Below the pieces are notes generated by a model. The model had not been told where the DNA came from and searched no databases. It saw only the letters and a list, made by a program, of their open reading frames with translations. Of a DNA stretch of 64,000 nucleotides, positions 34,528 to 48,100 are shown one piece after another. The position numbers and the translations under genes were made by a program. The stretch comes from Tomocerus qinae. Taxonomy: Eukaryota > Arthropoda > Collembola > Entomobryomorpha > Tomoceridae. The first letter of the stretch is position 1, and each line of letters opens with the position of its first letter. The stretch spans positions 50,034,001 through 50,098,000 of the forward strand of contig CM034546.1 of NCBI GenBank assembly GCA_020055645.1, given 5' to 3'.

Positions 34528-36326
34528 TATCGTCTCTTAAGTTATAAAGTGTGTGGATAGTATTTTAAGGTTAATTGTGACTCGCTGAGTTAACGTTTTT
34601 GTGAGTAGTGGGCTAAAGAAAATTTCAGTACGCGCATTTTCAGATCGGTTTTGAAATTGTACAACATGGACATACGGAACTCAATGAGATTTTGTGTTGA
34701 TAGTTTAAGAAATTATGGTATTTGGAAATTGGTAACAGTTGTCAAAAATGTGACTGCGTGACGGGCCATCCAAGGACTGCAAATCAGGAAGGAAATCTGC
34801 ATATAAATTAACCTATTATTTTATGATAGCCGGTCACAGGACCTAGGCCCTGTTATAAATAAAGCTAGTTTGTATTCCGGGGGCAATATTGTACGATGGG
34901 TAGAATGTATTTCAGATAAATAAAATAAAATATTCCAAAACTACCCCTTTTGTCAACATTTTGTTTAGAAATAGAATTGTGGCTAATATAGCAAATTACT
35001 CCGGTCACCCACCATGATTACATTTTTGACTCGGATACTTTGAATTACCTTAATAATATTATACATACTGACTCTTTTTTTAGGAATCTATCTATATTTA
35101 AAACAACTAAAAACGTCAAGGTAAAAGGCCAAATTGAATTTTCCCGCAAATGAAATAATAGAAAACTTGAGCCCACTGAAAGCTGAAAAATTTTCATACA
35201 GAATGCATGCCTTGTTTCTGTTATGAAAATATTTGTGGCTTTGTAAGTCGTCGGAGACTATAGAGAGCGCAGTGTATAATTCCTCACTGGCACGAAGTTG
35301 TTCTGCTTCGGACGTGTTGGAATTTGCCTCACTATGTGCGTTATTGTGTGCTTGGCTGGGTTTTAGAATTACGGCAAATCAACTCACAGAAGTACAAACA
35401 AACCTACGGAATTAGACTTTTGCCGTTTATTTATAAGGATGCATAGCTTTCTCTATTTTAACTTTTCATGGTTTCTCATTTGGTGGGTCGAAGTCGGAGG
35501 TAGAGATTTTATATTGATAGGTATAGGGACTTCTGTTTTAGAAAACTGTCCGTATCTCCGGACAGCGAGGAGGTACTTGGCAAGTGTATTGTCTTGTATC
35601 ATAATTTCAACAGTAAATGGCCAAATTTTAAATTTCCCCCCAAATGAAATAATAGGAACCTTAAGCGAACCGAAAGCTGAAAATTTGCTTACAGAACACA
35701 TTAACTGCATTGTTATACGGTTTATTTAATTGAAGGAAGGATTTTCAACTACCACGTAGCAGCCAGCAGCGTAGCACAACAGTGACTTTAAAGATTTTAT
35801 CATCGCGCAAGCGTGTATGCATAAAAAAAGTTCCATCTGGATGGAATTTAGCATATTTAGCAATAAACCAAATATATATATTATCAACTATATGAATAAT
35901 CTATATCAGACATTGAGAAAACTACAATAAAAATCATATGATATGGCTATGGCTAGCCCTAAAACGCAAAAAGTTCAATGCTCATATGAAGATGGGGTTT
36001 TGGTCACCGGTTTAGGTCTCCACTCATGACTTCCTCCAATCACATTACGAAAATTTTTTAACATTGGTGGTATAGACAATGCTTCATATAGATTATTTAT
36101 AGTATAGTTTTTATATATATGGCGTACATACAAACATCCGTACATACAAAAAATATTTCGATCACGTTTATATTATAGAGTGATGGAGCTAGGAAATTCT
36201 TTAATTGTTTTATTCGTATTGGAAGTGCAGTACTCTGCATGTCTAATGATCTAATGTAATGAAAATGAGCAGCTCTTAGCTGAATATGATATGCGTAATA
36301 TGCATTTGATGTTTTAAGGGACGATA
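34528..36326. mobile_element. TATCGTC-ended inverted-repeat element upstream of gene 3
   Basis: It starts TATCGTCTCTTAAG and ends CTTAAGGGACGATA style (TTAAGGGACGATA at 36314-36326). It begins about 339 bases upstream of the gene 3 start. It is longer than its counterparts, suggesting further insertions inside. Confidence 0.45.
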
Positions 36327-36645
36327 TTGTTTTGTAATGGTACAACTAGAGCAATAGTCTAAACACAGTTTAGTGAAAATGGTTGACATTAGTATTTTAA
36401 TTTATCTTTTAAAACCAAGAAAAAAATATTTGTGATATAACCACATTACCACGTAAGCTCCAAATAAATATTTTTGTGAAGTTTCTAGGTTTATTGGCTA
36501 TTATAATATCCTTGAAGCAAAGGCTAAATAAAAATGTCCTTTTGACGATAATTTAGTCAAGAAAACTAGTTTTTGCGTGCAGCATGACCATAAATAATTC
36601 CTATTCATATACAATATTTAATAATTTTATTTATATTTCTATATA

Positions 36646-37368
36646 CCGTATTTTCCGAATTAGTTGACCAGGGTCAACCATTGTTTCAACCATGCCCTTC
36701 ATGCGAAAAATAAATAGATGACCCCGGTGGGGTCAACTAAAACGAACAGGGTCAATTATTATTTCAAGGCGAATTTTAAATTTTTTACTTTTTTGCTTAA
36801 TTTTTTAAATGAATAGAAAGGGCCAAGTGCAATGTCAAATAAAGAAAATGCAAGTAAATTAAAAGTTATTAAGAATGTATTCAGTTATACACATTTTTAT
36901 ACAAAAATTGATTTACTTCCACTAATTTGGTTTACGAAGTTTATTAGACTTTGCGTAATATTGAATTGTGCTGCTACTTTATGTATATGCCATTTAGTTG
37001 TATGCCGTCCGCTAAATTGTATTGTATAATCCTATCATGTATTGTATGCATCTTAATTATTCCCGAATGAGAATTGAATGTTAGTGGGTTTTAGGTGTAG
37101 TTTGGATACGACCTTCTGAGGTAGACATTTTCACTAAAATGATATCGTGACGTAAGCTAATCTGCAATTAATGCGTATTACCTATCATAATCTAAGTAAT
37201 CCTAATTTCCAATTCATCACATTCACACTATACAAAATAGGGGGGTCAATTATTTCGAAGAGGGTCAACTATATAATGTTTGAAGGCACTTGGTTACGTG
37301 AAAATATAATAGTTGACCCGGAGGGGGTCAACTATTTTGAACAGGGTGAATTAATTCGGAAAATACGG
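36646..37368. mobile_element. TA-flanked MITE with CCGTATTTTCCGAATTA ends
   Basis: The ends are CCGTATTTTCCGAATTA and its inverse, with TA on both sides (36644-36645 and 37369-37370). Subterminal direct and inverted GGGTCAACTA motifs recur near both ends. The first eight bases, CCGTATTT, match the pogo-like element at 9669-10498. No convincing protein is encoded. Confidence 0.7.
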
Positions 37369-37419
37369 TATATATTATCGTCGGCTTAATATTACAACGT
37401 AACAAGCCATTTTATCATG

Positions 37420-37690
37420 GCTACGACAATGTAGCATTCCATCTTTACTCTACATAAACATAAACTGGGGCATGCGCATGGGATTCTTTCACTATTCTTG
37501 AATAAATGTTTGTATCTATGTCCGTAATATTTTGTAACTAATGAGCAAGGGTAATATTTTGTAAATGAGCAAAGCCTAGACTACTGAGTCCAATCAACGG
37601 TCTATGAAATTCGGGCCAATGCGCAGTCGCTAGAAATTTACTGATTGCAACATTTTCTAGCACACTTTGTGTGCTAGGAATCAACTAGTT
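37420..37690 (-). repeat. About 250-bp interspersed repeat, copy 2 (inverted)
   Basis: It is the reverse complement of 16610-16860, sharing GAGTCCAATCAACGGTCTAT, AATGCGCAGTCGCTAGAAAT and CTAGCACACTTTGTGTGCTAG. It lies next to the pseudogene fragment. Confidence 0.6.
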
Positions 37691-37844
37691 GTAATAGGAG
37701 ATAGGTTTTTTACATTGTCGCAGCCATGATAACATGGCTGGTGATACTGTAATATTAAGCAGACGATATTATTTATAGTACACCTTTTCTTTATTATAAC
37801 TTGTAATTTGTTTCTTGATTTTAGTTATTACATTAATATAGCCA

Positions 37845-38811
37845 ATTATGTTCAAATACTCGTGAAACATAGAATCAAAATATAAGCCATCCATACTCGA
37901 GTTCCTGAATCAACACGAAAAACCTCAAAACCATACAAATAAGCTATGATGCATCCATTGATTTTAAATGTTATATTACTGAGAACTCAGCACATTATAC
38001 TTTAAATCTGAAATGATATTTTGGCTGAATAAATGTTTATTCCACGACGGTAAAGTAAGGCTTTTAATGAAGTAATATCTCCGAATTTAGAATTCTGATA
38101 TCCACTAAAATCTTTAAATCCGAAACTAAGACTCCAGATAAACTGAATTTTTTCGACTTCCCCTTAAAATATTTTAAATGCAAATTTCATGAAACTAATA
38201 ATACTGAAATTGCAATGAGAAATTTGAATCCTGAATTGATGGAAAGGTTTAAAGCCACATATTTTATTATTATATTATTTTGGCTATAATATTATAAATG
38301 CAACAAAAAATCTTACGGTACTTAAGCAACAACAAAGACGGTACTTAATGGGTTCTATAAAGATTTTTACTACTCATAATTATATTGATGCTATTGCACC
38401 TTCTTAGCATTCCGTCTTCTGCTAATTTATACTCCTTTGTCATGTAAAAGTAGCTATAAACCTTGTGACTACAAAGGTTTCCATCAATAGACACTTCCGA
38501 GTCATACAAGTCGTAACCGACTTCATTGTTTCTTCCTTTCAAACATACTTTGCATACAACGACGCCAGCGTGACGTTTTACAGCTGAAAATTTGAATATG
38601 AGTTGCGTATATGTTAGTTAATATTATCAATACAACGTTACAACTTTACTAAGTCTTTAATTATCTTATTTAATTTACAGAAGTAAATCTGCATAACACA
38701 ATTAAGTATCCAAATGAAAAATTATATAAAACTTACAAATTGTTTCAATCGATGGAACCAAAACGCTATGCGTCATTGGATTAGTCATTGGCCTGATTCT
38801 GTAGTCTCTAC
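37845..38811 (-). pseudogene. Truncated, decayed copy of the GH18 receptor kinase (exons 2-5 only)
   Basis: Exon 2 (38737-38811), exon 3 (38404-38583), exon 4 (38001-38162) and part of exon 5 (about 37845-37904) of the family are recognisable. Four lesions are visible. There is no signal-peptide exon upstream. The exon 3 donor, GTATGT or GTACGT elsewhere, reads GAAGGT. Exon 4 is 162 nt where intact copies have 160, 163 or 172, so it is frameshifted. Exon 5 loses its 3' end and nothing after it survives. Exon 3 still translates cleanly and includes SIDGNLCSHKVYSYFYM, so decay may be recent. It lies between genes 3 and 4, as expected for a failed duplicate in the same array. Confidence 0.8.
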
Positions 38812-40322
38812 CTAAAATATTCAACTTTGATCATTGCCTTTTTTGTTATGTTGGTATTTCTTTCTCTTCTATAACTTTGAAAAAAGTCGAACTTTATAAT
38901 CTTATTATGATAAACATTTTTAAAGTAGCAAGTTGAAATGATCATTTTACTACCTACTACCTTCCATATAAACGGAATTTGGTTTTGTAACCAATCTTAT
39001 TGATTACGTAATTAATCTACTTGACTCTTACTGTAGCGAATATATTTATGTATGCGCATGTAATGATTCTATTTATTGTTAGTTCATTCATGCTAGACAT
39101 ACTTTACAACAAAGAAATAGAGATGAGAGGCGATAAGAACTATTTGACTGTTCTCTATTGTATTTTTGGCATCCTAACCCTATTTTAATTATTTGCCGAC
39201 GATTCACGTTATATATTGACCATATGCACACTAATCTTGCATCGTAAATCGGCGAGATAGAAGAAATTAAAAATGTTATATGATGCCGACAACACAATAA
39301 AAAAGTTAGTTCTTATCGCTTCTCTGCTTTGTCTCTTATTTCCGTTCTTTGTCAGAACGAGCTAGTAACGTAATAACTACTTATGTAAGGAATATACTTA
39401 TTAACTATTTAATGAATAAAGAACGCAATTAACAATCTATTACAAATAATAGTGACATTCATGATGAGGTTAATAACGGGGTAGTATGTCAAATTATACA
39501 CTTTGATTTGTCATTCTATCCAAAGAAGTTTTGCCAAAAATTATTTACAATAACTGTTTTGCTAAAATAAAATGTCTTTTGCCAAATCAATCTAGTAATA
39601 ATAATGACAATTGCTATTTAAGCAGTGTTGAATACGCAGTCCCATTAACTACCGTAATAATCAATACAAGTATCTAATGAGTTGGGTATGTCGAAGTTGC
39701 AAATTGCTAGATTAATAGCTTCACTTTATTCAATCTGATAGCCGCATAATAAATTCTATTAAGATAGTAAATGGGATTATTTACAGCTATACAGGCAATA
39801 ATTCTGAAGTTCATTTACCTTTTATGATAAATTAATGTAAATGCTGTGCAGTACAATACATTGTATAGAGGACAATAGAGGTCTATAAATGATACGGAGT
39901 TTTTGATTAGCGTTCTCTAAATATCGTATCGTAAATCCTGTAATAAAAGTCGAGTTTCAAATAAACACCTGTCTACAATAAACGCTAGGGTAAAATCAAA
40001 ATTGCCACGTGTTCGAAAGCTGACATATTCTGTGACAGTTCTAAATAGACCAAAATGGTAGCTAGAAGTCAAGAGTCAAGCGTTTTTGTCTTATGAACCC
40101 CATTGTAATTATACTTTCATTTTGTACTGGTTTAGTATTTAAGAATTTGCGGTACTTAACGTTGCTTTTATATCAAAAGTACCGATAGAAAGACACCAAA
40201 AGCAGCTTTACCCACATTTTAATAATTGGAAGCTTTGATTAAACGATTTGTCTATTATGTAACAGACAGAGTAACAATTGTGTATACCTATTAATAACAC
40301 ATAGAAACATTCGTAATAAAAT
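38812..40322. other. Intergenic stretch without recognisable gene
   Basis: AT-rich sequence between the pseudogene fragment and the small secreted protein gene. I looked for a signal-peptide exon of the receptor family and found none. Short frames on both strands show no domain. Confidence 0.4.
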
Positions 40323-41408
40323 ATGAAATTGATATTCTCAAATACTTTCGTTTTAATCCTAGCACTTTTGGTAAGTGTAAAAATGTGTGTTAGTTTTCCA
40401 ATGTACATATATAGTTTCTTTAATATTTAATTAATCCAAAAATTAATAGAGGATTAATTGGCACATAATATCCTTATCATTTTTAGGAACTTTTGTTGGC
40501 ACATCCTGTTCCAGATGAAGTTGTTACAAAACTTAGTGATAATATTGTTACGCTTAAAAAGACAACGGGAATTAAATTGAAACCACAGTTGGTAAGTAAT
40601 AATTATGTGAATGTAGATATTATCTCCATCTTAGATTGAATTTCAATCGAGAAAACAGTTTGCACTTATCAATATATAAAACATGACATTTTGTGGATTC
40701 TACTTACTTTTAAAAATCTCTTTACTAAAATAAATGTCTCAAAAGTCAAAAACCGTTAATTGTTTCTAACTGTCTATTCAGAGTAAAAGTCCGAAACAAG
40801 ATGAAGAAGAAGGAGGGGATTATGCTGGAGGCCTTGTCGACCGATTAGTTGGTTTTGGTCAGAGTCTTTTTAAAGAAGATGTCACACTAGGCAAAGTATT
40901 TGCAGGAGCTGCAACGTTTATACCTGGAGAAGCAGGGAATTCAGTAAGCAACATTCTGAACAGGATAGCCGCCCCTTTTAATGAGTTGGTTGAGAAACCT
41001 ATACAACAAGTTCAAGAGTATATTTTGGCAAATCAGGGACAAACTAATACCACAAATTTAGTCACCGAAAAAAGTTTACAACCAGGTAGTGCTGTTAACG
41101 GGCAGTTAAACCCAGTAGCTATTTCTCCAGGATCTCCACAACTTCCTAGCAACATATCAAGCTCGCAATTAGCTGCAACCGCACCCGTCCAGAACCAACA
41201 TTATCCTCCTGTACAAACTTCTGTGGGGATTCAGAACGAAGTCAAACCTCCTACGTTTCCTGTAGCTTCACCTGTAAGCAGTCATGATCCTTTAAGACAT
41301 CAAATACCATCCATTGAAAATAAACATACTCCTAACCAAGAAATCAATGGCGAAGAAGACGACGAAGAAGACAATGAAGACGAAGACAATGACATTATCA
41401 CAGTGTAA
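40323..41408 (+). CDS. Small secreted protein with acidic C-terminus, function unknown
   Basis: Three exons (40323-40370, 40487-40591, 40782-41408) joined by GT-AG introns in phase 0 give 259 residues. The N-terminus MKLIFSNTFVLILALLELLL is a clear signal peptide, followed by AHPVPDE, a likely cleavage region. The middle has a Gly-rich and hydrophobic stretch (GGLVDRLVGFGQSLF, GKVFAGAATFIPGEAG); then comes a low-complexity Pro/Gln/Ser-rich part and a tail of mostly Glu and Asp ending DIITV. No cysteine is seen after the signal peptide. I do not recognise a family. It is the only plus-strand gene inside the receptor array apart from the mobile FLYWCH gene, and I see no second copy in the window. 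An AATAAA signal sits about 200 bases after the stop. Confidence 0.75.
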
Positions 41409-41606
41409 TGCCACAACTATGTACACAGGTGTCTTTTTCTCATCAATGTACAAATAATTTAATGACAAATCTTAGGTATTTGCCACAAAAATTAGTTCAA
41501 AATTCTTTGGCTTCCAGCATTACAATTTTCTATATTTTATTAATATTATAATATTTATAAGATGACAGCAAGGAAACAAGACAATTCTTTAGATTGTTAA
41601 CAAAAC

Positions 41607-41612
41607 AATAAA
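41607..41612 (+). promoter_or_regulatory. Polyadenylation signal for the small secreted protein gene
   Basis: AATAAA about 200 bases downstream of the stop codon at 41408, in AT-rich sequence with no other gene before gene 4 ends on the opposite strand. The position may be off by one or two bases. Confidence 0.45.
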
Positions 41613-42101
41613 GTATCTGCATTCATGAATAATATTGGTATTATTATTATATAACATTTTTACTTATTAGTAACAACTAGGTATTCAAAGAATGTAAAAT
41701 GCAGGTACATTGTTACTACTACTGTAAATTACTGCAAATCTGAATGCTTTGAGTTTATTTTAATGCAATGAAAAATTAAGTCGAAGACAGTTAAGTGCAA
41801 TAAGATTTATTTCAGTATTTTCATACAAAACAAAATAAATACTCCTTACAATTCCATTAGTGACAGAATTTAAGCAATTAGTGAGAACATAAGAAAATTT
41901 TCTAATGTGTCCATTAACGTTTTTCAGTTTCTCTAATAAGACAATAACTATTAAATAAATAATTTCTAATGTAACTTATAATAGTAGTAAAGTAGGTACC
42001 TACAAATTTTAATGATTGTACTATTATTATGATTGCATAATTTAAAATGGAACAGTCGCGAGTCTCTACGTTCCCACTGTGTCAACATAGTAAATAAGTA
42101 T

Positions 42102-45100
42102 TTATTCATGTTGTGCGTATTGAGACTTCAAACCGGAGAAGTAGTCGGTTACCTCTTCAGGCTTTGGTCGGTCGTTTGGGTTCTCCCTCCAACATTCCAT
42201 CATAAATGCATATCTAAAAGTAAATAAAAAGCAAATAAAACAGAACCGATTCACATATGTAACGGACAATGAAATAAGGTTTTAACATTATTTCACTGGT
42301 CCTGAAGCTTTTCGAAGAATTAATAGAATTATAAATTTTTCGTACACTGCTCTTTTTAATTCATCGATAACAACTCAATTATTGAATTCGGGAAAATCGT
42401 TTGCAAACCATTTTTAAATCCTTGCACTCTACTTACATTTCATTTGTGGCATGTTTTGGTTTTTGTACCCTCATGTTCTTGCCAAGCTCATCAACGAATT
42501 CCATTGTCCAAGATAATCCTGGATAGGGAGTTTCTCCGAGTGAAAAAATTTCCCATGCAGTTATTCCAAATGACCAAATGTCTGATTGAACAGAGAACGT
42601 CATATGTCTAAGCGATTCTATTGCCATCCAACGCCAAGGAAGGGGTTCCTTTTAGACATAAAAATTGTACATTTTAAATTCAATACAGGTTTGTGTAAAC
42701 TGTGTAAAATTAAAGTCTTACTTGATTTTTCTTGACATAATCGTTATAATCGTACAGTTTTCTTGAGAGTCCAAAGTCGTTCAGCTTCACGACATCCTTT
42801 TCAAATAGCAAGACATTCCTTGCTGCTAAATCTCCATGAACTAACTGAAATCATTAAAAAGTTAGTCAAAATTCAATTCTTAAAATTGATTATTTGATGC
42901 ATATGGTTTAGAATGAAGAAAAGTAAACATGGAAACCTTTTTTGAACTCAAATGCTGCAATCCATTTGCAATTTGATAACTCCAGTTAATCATATTCCAC
43001 AAAGTCACTTTCACTCCAGCATCTACAGTAGCATCGTTGAGACCATCTTCTTCTTTATCATCAATTACTGATTTCCGTAAATAATCCTGTAAATTTCCTA
43101 ATGGACATAATTCGACGAACAGATACACAATACCTATCGAATAAAAATGATATTTAACTTAAATTATTTTCATGATTTAGATATTTGTTAACTAATACTA
43201 ATACCTAATTAAACGTTTAACTAAATTAACCTTTTTGTAAGTCTGCAGTACTTGCTCCAATTAAATTCATAATATTCGGATGATTGCCCAAGTAGATGAG
43301 TATTTTGATTTCTGAGAGAAGAGATTTCAAATATTGCTTATCTGCATCGGGTTTAGTACACTTTACAGCGACAGGCGAATCCTTAACAATTCCACTGTAG
43401 ACAATTCCGTATGCGCCACTCCCTAATACTTTTCCTTTGTCTTTCGAAGCAAAAAGACAATTAATTCAGTTTGTTTTTAGGGATTCAATCAGTAGAGGAT
43501 TAATCATTGAAAATAAATTTTGAGTTGATAAAATGTTTATCAAAATTGGGCATTGCATTTACTTACCGATTTCGTAGTTGTCGTTTATTTCATAAGAGGC
43601 ATCATAAGGACGGTTGGTGGGGTCATCATAATCATTTGCTTCCGCAGTACCTTTTTTGAAATCTTGTATTTCTTTTCGCGTAAGACCGTTCTGTTTTTAT
43701 TTCAAAAAACAATTAATTCCATACCTTTATCTGATATATTGGAAATATTGTGGAAATAAGTAAAATATTAATATTGTTAAAAAATTGTAACGTCCTTGCT
43801 CACAAATTCTCTCCTTCCAAAGATTAAATAAATAATTGCCAAAGTAAGCAGTAGGATTAATACAACTACAGCAATAACCCATCCCCAAGAATTAGCCGAT
43901 GAAATGGCGATATTCTTTCCTTTTTCTGAGTTATGTGTTAAGGCATCATTTACAGCTCTTAGCAATGGATATTTGACTCCTCCGCATTTTCCTTCATAGT
44001 CATCGAAATTTATCGAATTCACTGCAATTCCTCCAAGTCTAAAACGACGGGCGAGATAAGCTTTACTGTAGACACTTTTTGGATTTTCAAAACTTAACCA
44101 TTTTTGTCCATTTTTTGAAAATGGCACACTTCCAATAAAATCCCAGTACAAATTCCAATGTTGATCTTTTAGCAGTGATTGGCAAATCTAAAGTTTTATA
44201 ACCATTAGTTCAATTAAATATCATAATTGTCTCATTGTACAAAAATGTAATTTACGATTTAATAATGGTTTTGACAATATCGCTATAATCGTCAAAAAAT
44301 TTAATTTTTGACATTGAAGCTTAATTAAAATAAAGGTAAATATATTCTCCTGTTTGCAAACCTCATTATATCCCCATAATTCAGAACCGTTTAAATATGG
44401 TCCTCTAAAATCATTAGATATATTACTAATGTGTCCTTTCAACCCGTATAGCGTGGCATTTTCATTCATAAGTGTGTATCGTTTCCCGAAGAAGGGAACA
44501 ACCAGAACAATTTTATGGAGCAGAATTTCATTATCATTCAATAAGCTTTTAAGGTAGCGATGTAAATTTTCCTCTTTGCTATTCAATGATTTGATTGGTG
44601 CGTTGTGATTGGCAATTCCTTGGTTTGCTTGATGAAAGTTGTATCCAGTCAGGAAAACGAAATTATAAATTTGACTTATTTTGGAGAACAAGTACAAATT
44701 ATCTTCTGAATAATTGCATCTTTTTTCCAGCTGACTGTAAATGATATGATCGACTTGTGCTATCAGGAGTCTTTCCTTAAAATCTGGCCATAATTCCTGC
44801 AAAAGTTGACTATTAGATTTGCTATACACATTTTAAAATTATTTTAAAATTATTTTATTCCAAACCATTGAAAATTTCTCGAAAGTAGGTGTATCTATGT
44901 TTGTGGTGAAGCTCGAGTCTAAGTACAATCCATAAATATTCAGCCGTCTGTATCAAATGTGTAAATATTAGTTTTATGACATTTACAAGAGATGTTTGAT
45001 GGTTTTAAAATATAATGTTTAACTGGCAATAGGGCACAAGAAATAATCAGACATACTTGATTGTATTCTTCATACTGCGTTTAAATCTTTTTACATTTCT

Positions 45101-48100
45101 TTTTGAACTGGTCAATTCTTTCAAAAATTCAGATTTGCATGCACAATCTTCAATGGTGATACCCAAAATTACTTTGAAGGTCGACTTCGTAGAAGAAAAG
45201 TTCATCAGATATCTAAGTTGTTCTAAAATGTGATTAAATAAAATCAAATAAACGGAACAATTATTTGTTAATTGTATAAAAATTAAGACTTAAATAAATT
45301 ACTGTTTAATTAAAATGAATTATTGGATTATTTTTTACCGTAGTCTTTATCGCGGAGTAAAATTTCATAAGAATGTTTATTAAGATAGAGATTAGTATAC
45401 ACAAGGTGATTACAGAGTCCATTGTCTATTACATTATGGATATTAGAAGATAATTTTCCAGGTCCTAGAACCATGTTTTCTGCTTTAGAGTCATACATGC
45501 AAAATATTGGCATGCTTTTGGGATTTTTCTGACCTGCTAAGTATATGAAAATATTTTAAATTAAAACGATAAACTCAAAACTTTCACAGTAAAGAAAAAG
45601 AGGTAAAAATCAGTTCAATGAAACTAATTAAAATATGAAGTATTTAGAAAAATTACGAATTGAATGGATGCAAAGAAAGTTGAAGCGTCATTCATGGAAA
45701 CTTTTACACTTACCTATAACATAATTGATATTTAGATAATTAAAAAGAAAGTACCGTCGCCAGAAGTTTTATCTAAATGAGGCTCAAATATTAAAGCAGT
45801 ATTCGTTTTTTGAATCCAAATATTGTCATCAGCAACAATCACTGTATTAAATATATCAGCATTAGTTAACCAAAATAAAATTAGTTATTATTGGTTGTGA
45901 TTCTTTGGTGAACTAACATAGGTTATCTTGAAGCGTAAGGAAAAATACAGCTCTTGAATCTCCTTTTGAACTAGTGCCACGACAAAAATATTTTCCTTCG
46001 TCTTTCGATGTAAAAGTTGATATTTCCAAAGTGGATTTTGCCCTTTTATATGGTAAGCATTCATGGACGATCAAATGTTTGAAAGAACTTTTTATCTTAT
46101 ACTCCATTCCATCAGTGATCTATAAATGCAATCATTATGTTATACGTATCAATATTTATTATGTTGACGTCTTCAAGAAATGCATATCCAATCCTCAAAA
46201 TATTATACACACCTTGTACCACGTTATTTCTGGTTTAGGATTTCCATCCGCGGTGCAATCAACTTTAACAAAATTATTGGAAATATAATAAATATAAAAG
46301 TTGACAAACACTACGGGAAGCATCGTTATGTTTTCTTTTGGCTGCAAAGGACAGGGAATCTTTTGCTTTCGTTCCTCATTGATAAATAGGCCGTAGTGAA
46401 TTATTCGAAGAAGTGGATAAGTAATGTCCTTCAAGCATTTTCCACGAAAGTCATCAGCATCAATTGATTGGGCCATAATTCCCCGGAGTCCATATTGACT
46501 TGCTAGTTGCACCTTGTCGTAGATGCTCAATGGATTCTCAAAACTTATCCATTCATCATCTTTCTTCATGAAAGGAACATGCGCCCTGCTGTCCCAGTAT
46601 GTATTCCAATTAAATAAACATATCTGCATAAAATGTTTAACGCAATTAGATGATCCAATTGTTAATTAAAAAGTAATTGACAAAAAAGTGGGTGTGAGAG
46701 TAAAATAAAGACGGGTTGGAGCTGTTAAATAAATCAATAACTTTTATATCATCAAGCTTTCAGAAACCTTTTTGCAGCAAAAATGACTGCTGTAGTTACT
46801 ATAGCTTAACAGCGTTCATTAACATTTGCCATACACTAATGTAGCCTTGTAGACTTGTGGAGTCACTGGTAGTGTTGATTCACCACAAAGAAAGGATGGA
46901 TGAATTCACATTTGTTAGCATACACGTGGTCACACAGTGCTATATTATAAAGGTTAGCAACCTCTTCAAGCTTAAATTTCTTACAGTCACACCTAAAATG
47001 TGCAATTTAAAGGAAACAGCACAAAAGTCGTAAACAGGATATCGATGACGTAAAGAATATCGTGTTCTTATAATACATACGACAATACTCAGTTAAACAT
47101 GGTTTATATCTAAAAAAAATAATCTATAGCAAATGTAGCATATTTCCTGCGCTTATTAATTTTACTATGTTCATATATATTTCGTGTTTTCTTAATATTT
47201 TTTACGCTATATATTAAATTAATAAGCTAAACTTTGTTTCAAGAAGATTTACGTAAAATATTTTCTCTCATAATTCTATGCCAAATATTACAACCAAAGC
47301 TTGTCAGAAAGGTTGAGCAAAGTCTTTAGTCTGCGGTATTAATAAAAACATTTACACAGTATTGTACCTGACTATAACCGAAATCGGAACGTCCCATGTA
47401 AGTTGTTGTGCTATTGAATCCATAAAATGGAGCGTCTGCATCTTGAAGTTTATGTTTGTGTCCAGAAAAGGGTATAATTAATATCAATGTATTTGGGTTA
47501 GCACCCATTGTGTACAACAAGTAGTTCAGGTTGTCATTTATGTTTTCATCATCTTTCTGAATGGAAAAGAGGGGTGCAAAGTAGCCAGCGATTCCATCTT
47601 CAGTCCGATAAAAGTCAAATCCTTTTAAAAAGACAAAATCCAAGATCCGGCTTAGTTGGACAACTGACTTAAAAGTATTCGCCATGACTTCTCTGCTGTA
47701 TAAATCAATCTCTGTTGCCACTAGAAGTCCTTCTTTCTGAAATTCCTTATTTGTCTCCTAATATAAACAGATTTTAATATAACTTTTAAAATTCTGCTAA
47801 TTTAATATTGAAATAGATCCAACCTTAAGCAGCACGGTGAAGTCATATCCATTTTCATCTGCATATTCATGAAATAAGGAACCAAAGTATAGCCCATTCA
47901 TATTTGATTTTCTAAATTGAAATCAGCAAAATCAAAACAATACAAATAATATAAACAATCTTGGAATTACGTAAATTAATTAGCTTTGATAATTGGCTTT
48001 TTTAAGCATTTTGCTGCTCAATGTTGAATTATACGTACTTTAACTCCACAATCATATTTTTTATGAACAGTTGCTTATTTTCTGGAGATTCAGTGAGGCT

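Larger units (their letters stand above)
34190..37844. other. Intergenic region upstream of gene 3
   Basis: It contains the presumed gene 3 promoter, the TATCGTC-ended element (34528-36326), the TA-flanked element at 36646-37368 and an interspersed repeat (37420-37690). A block of about 90 bases with AAATGAAATAATAG and CGAAAGCTGAAAA occurs twice (near 35120 and 35600). No supported gene. Confidence 0.45.
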
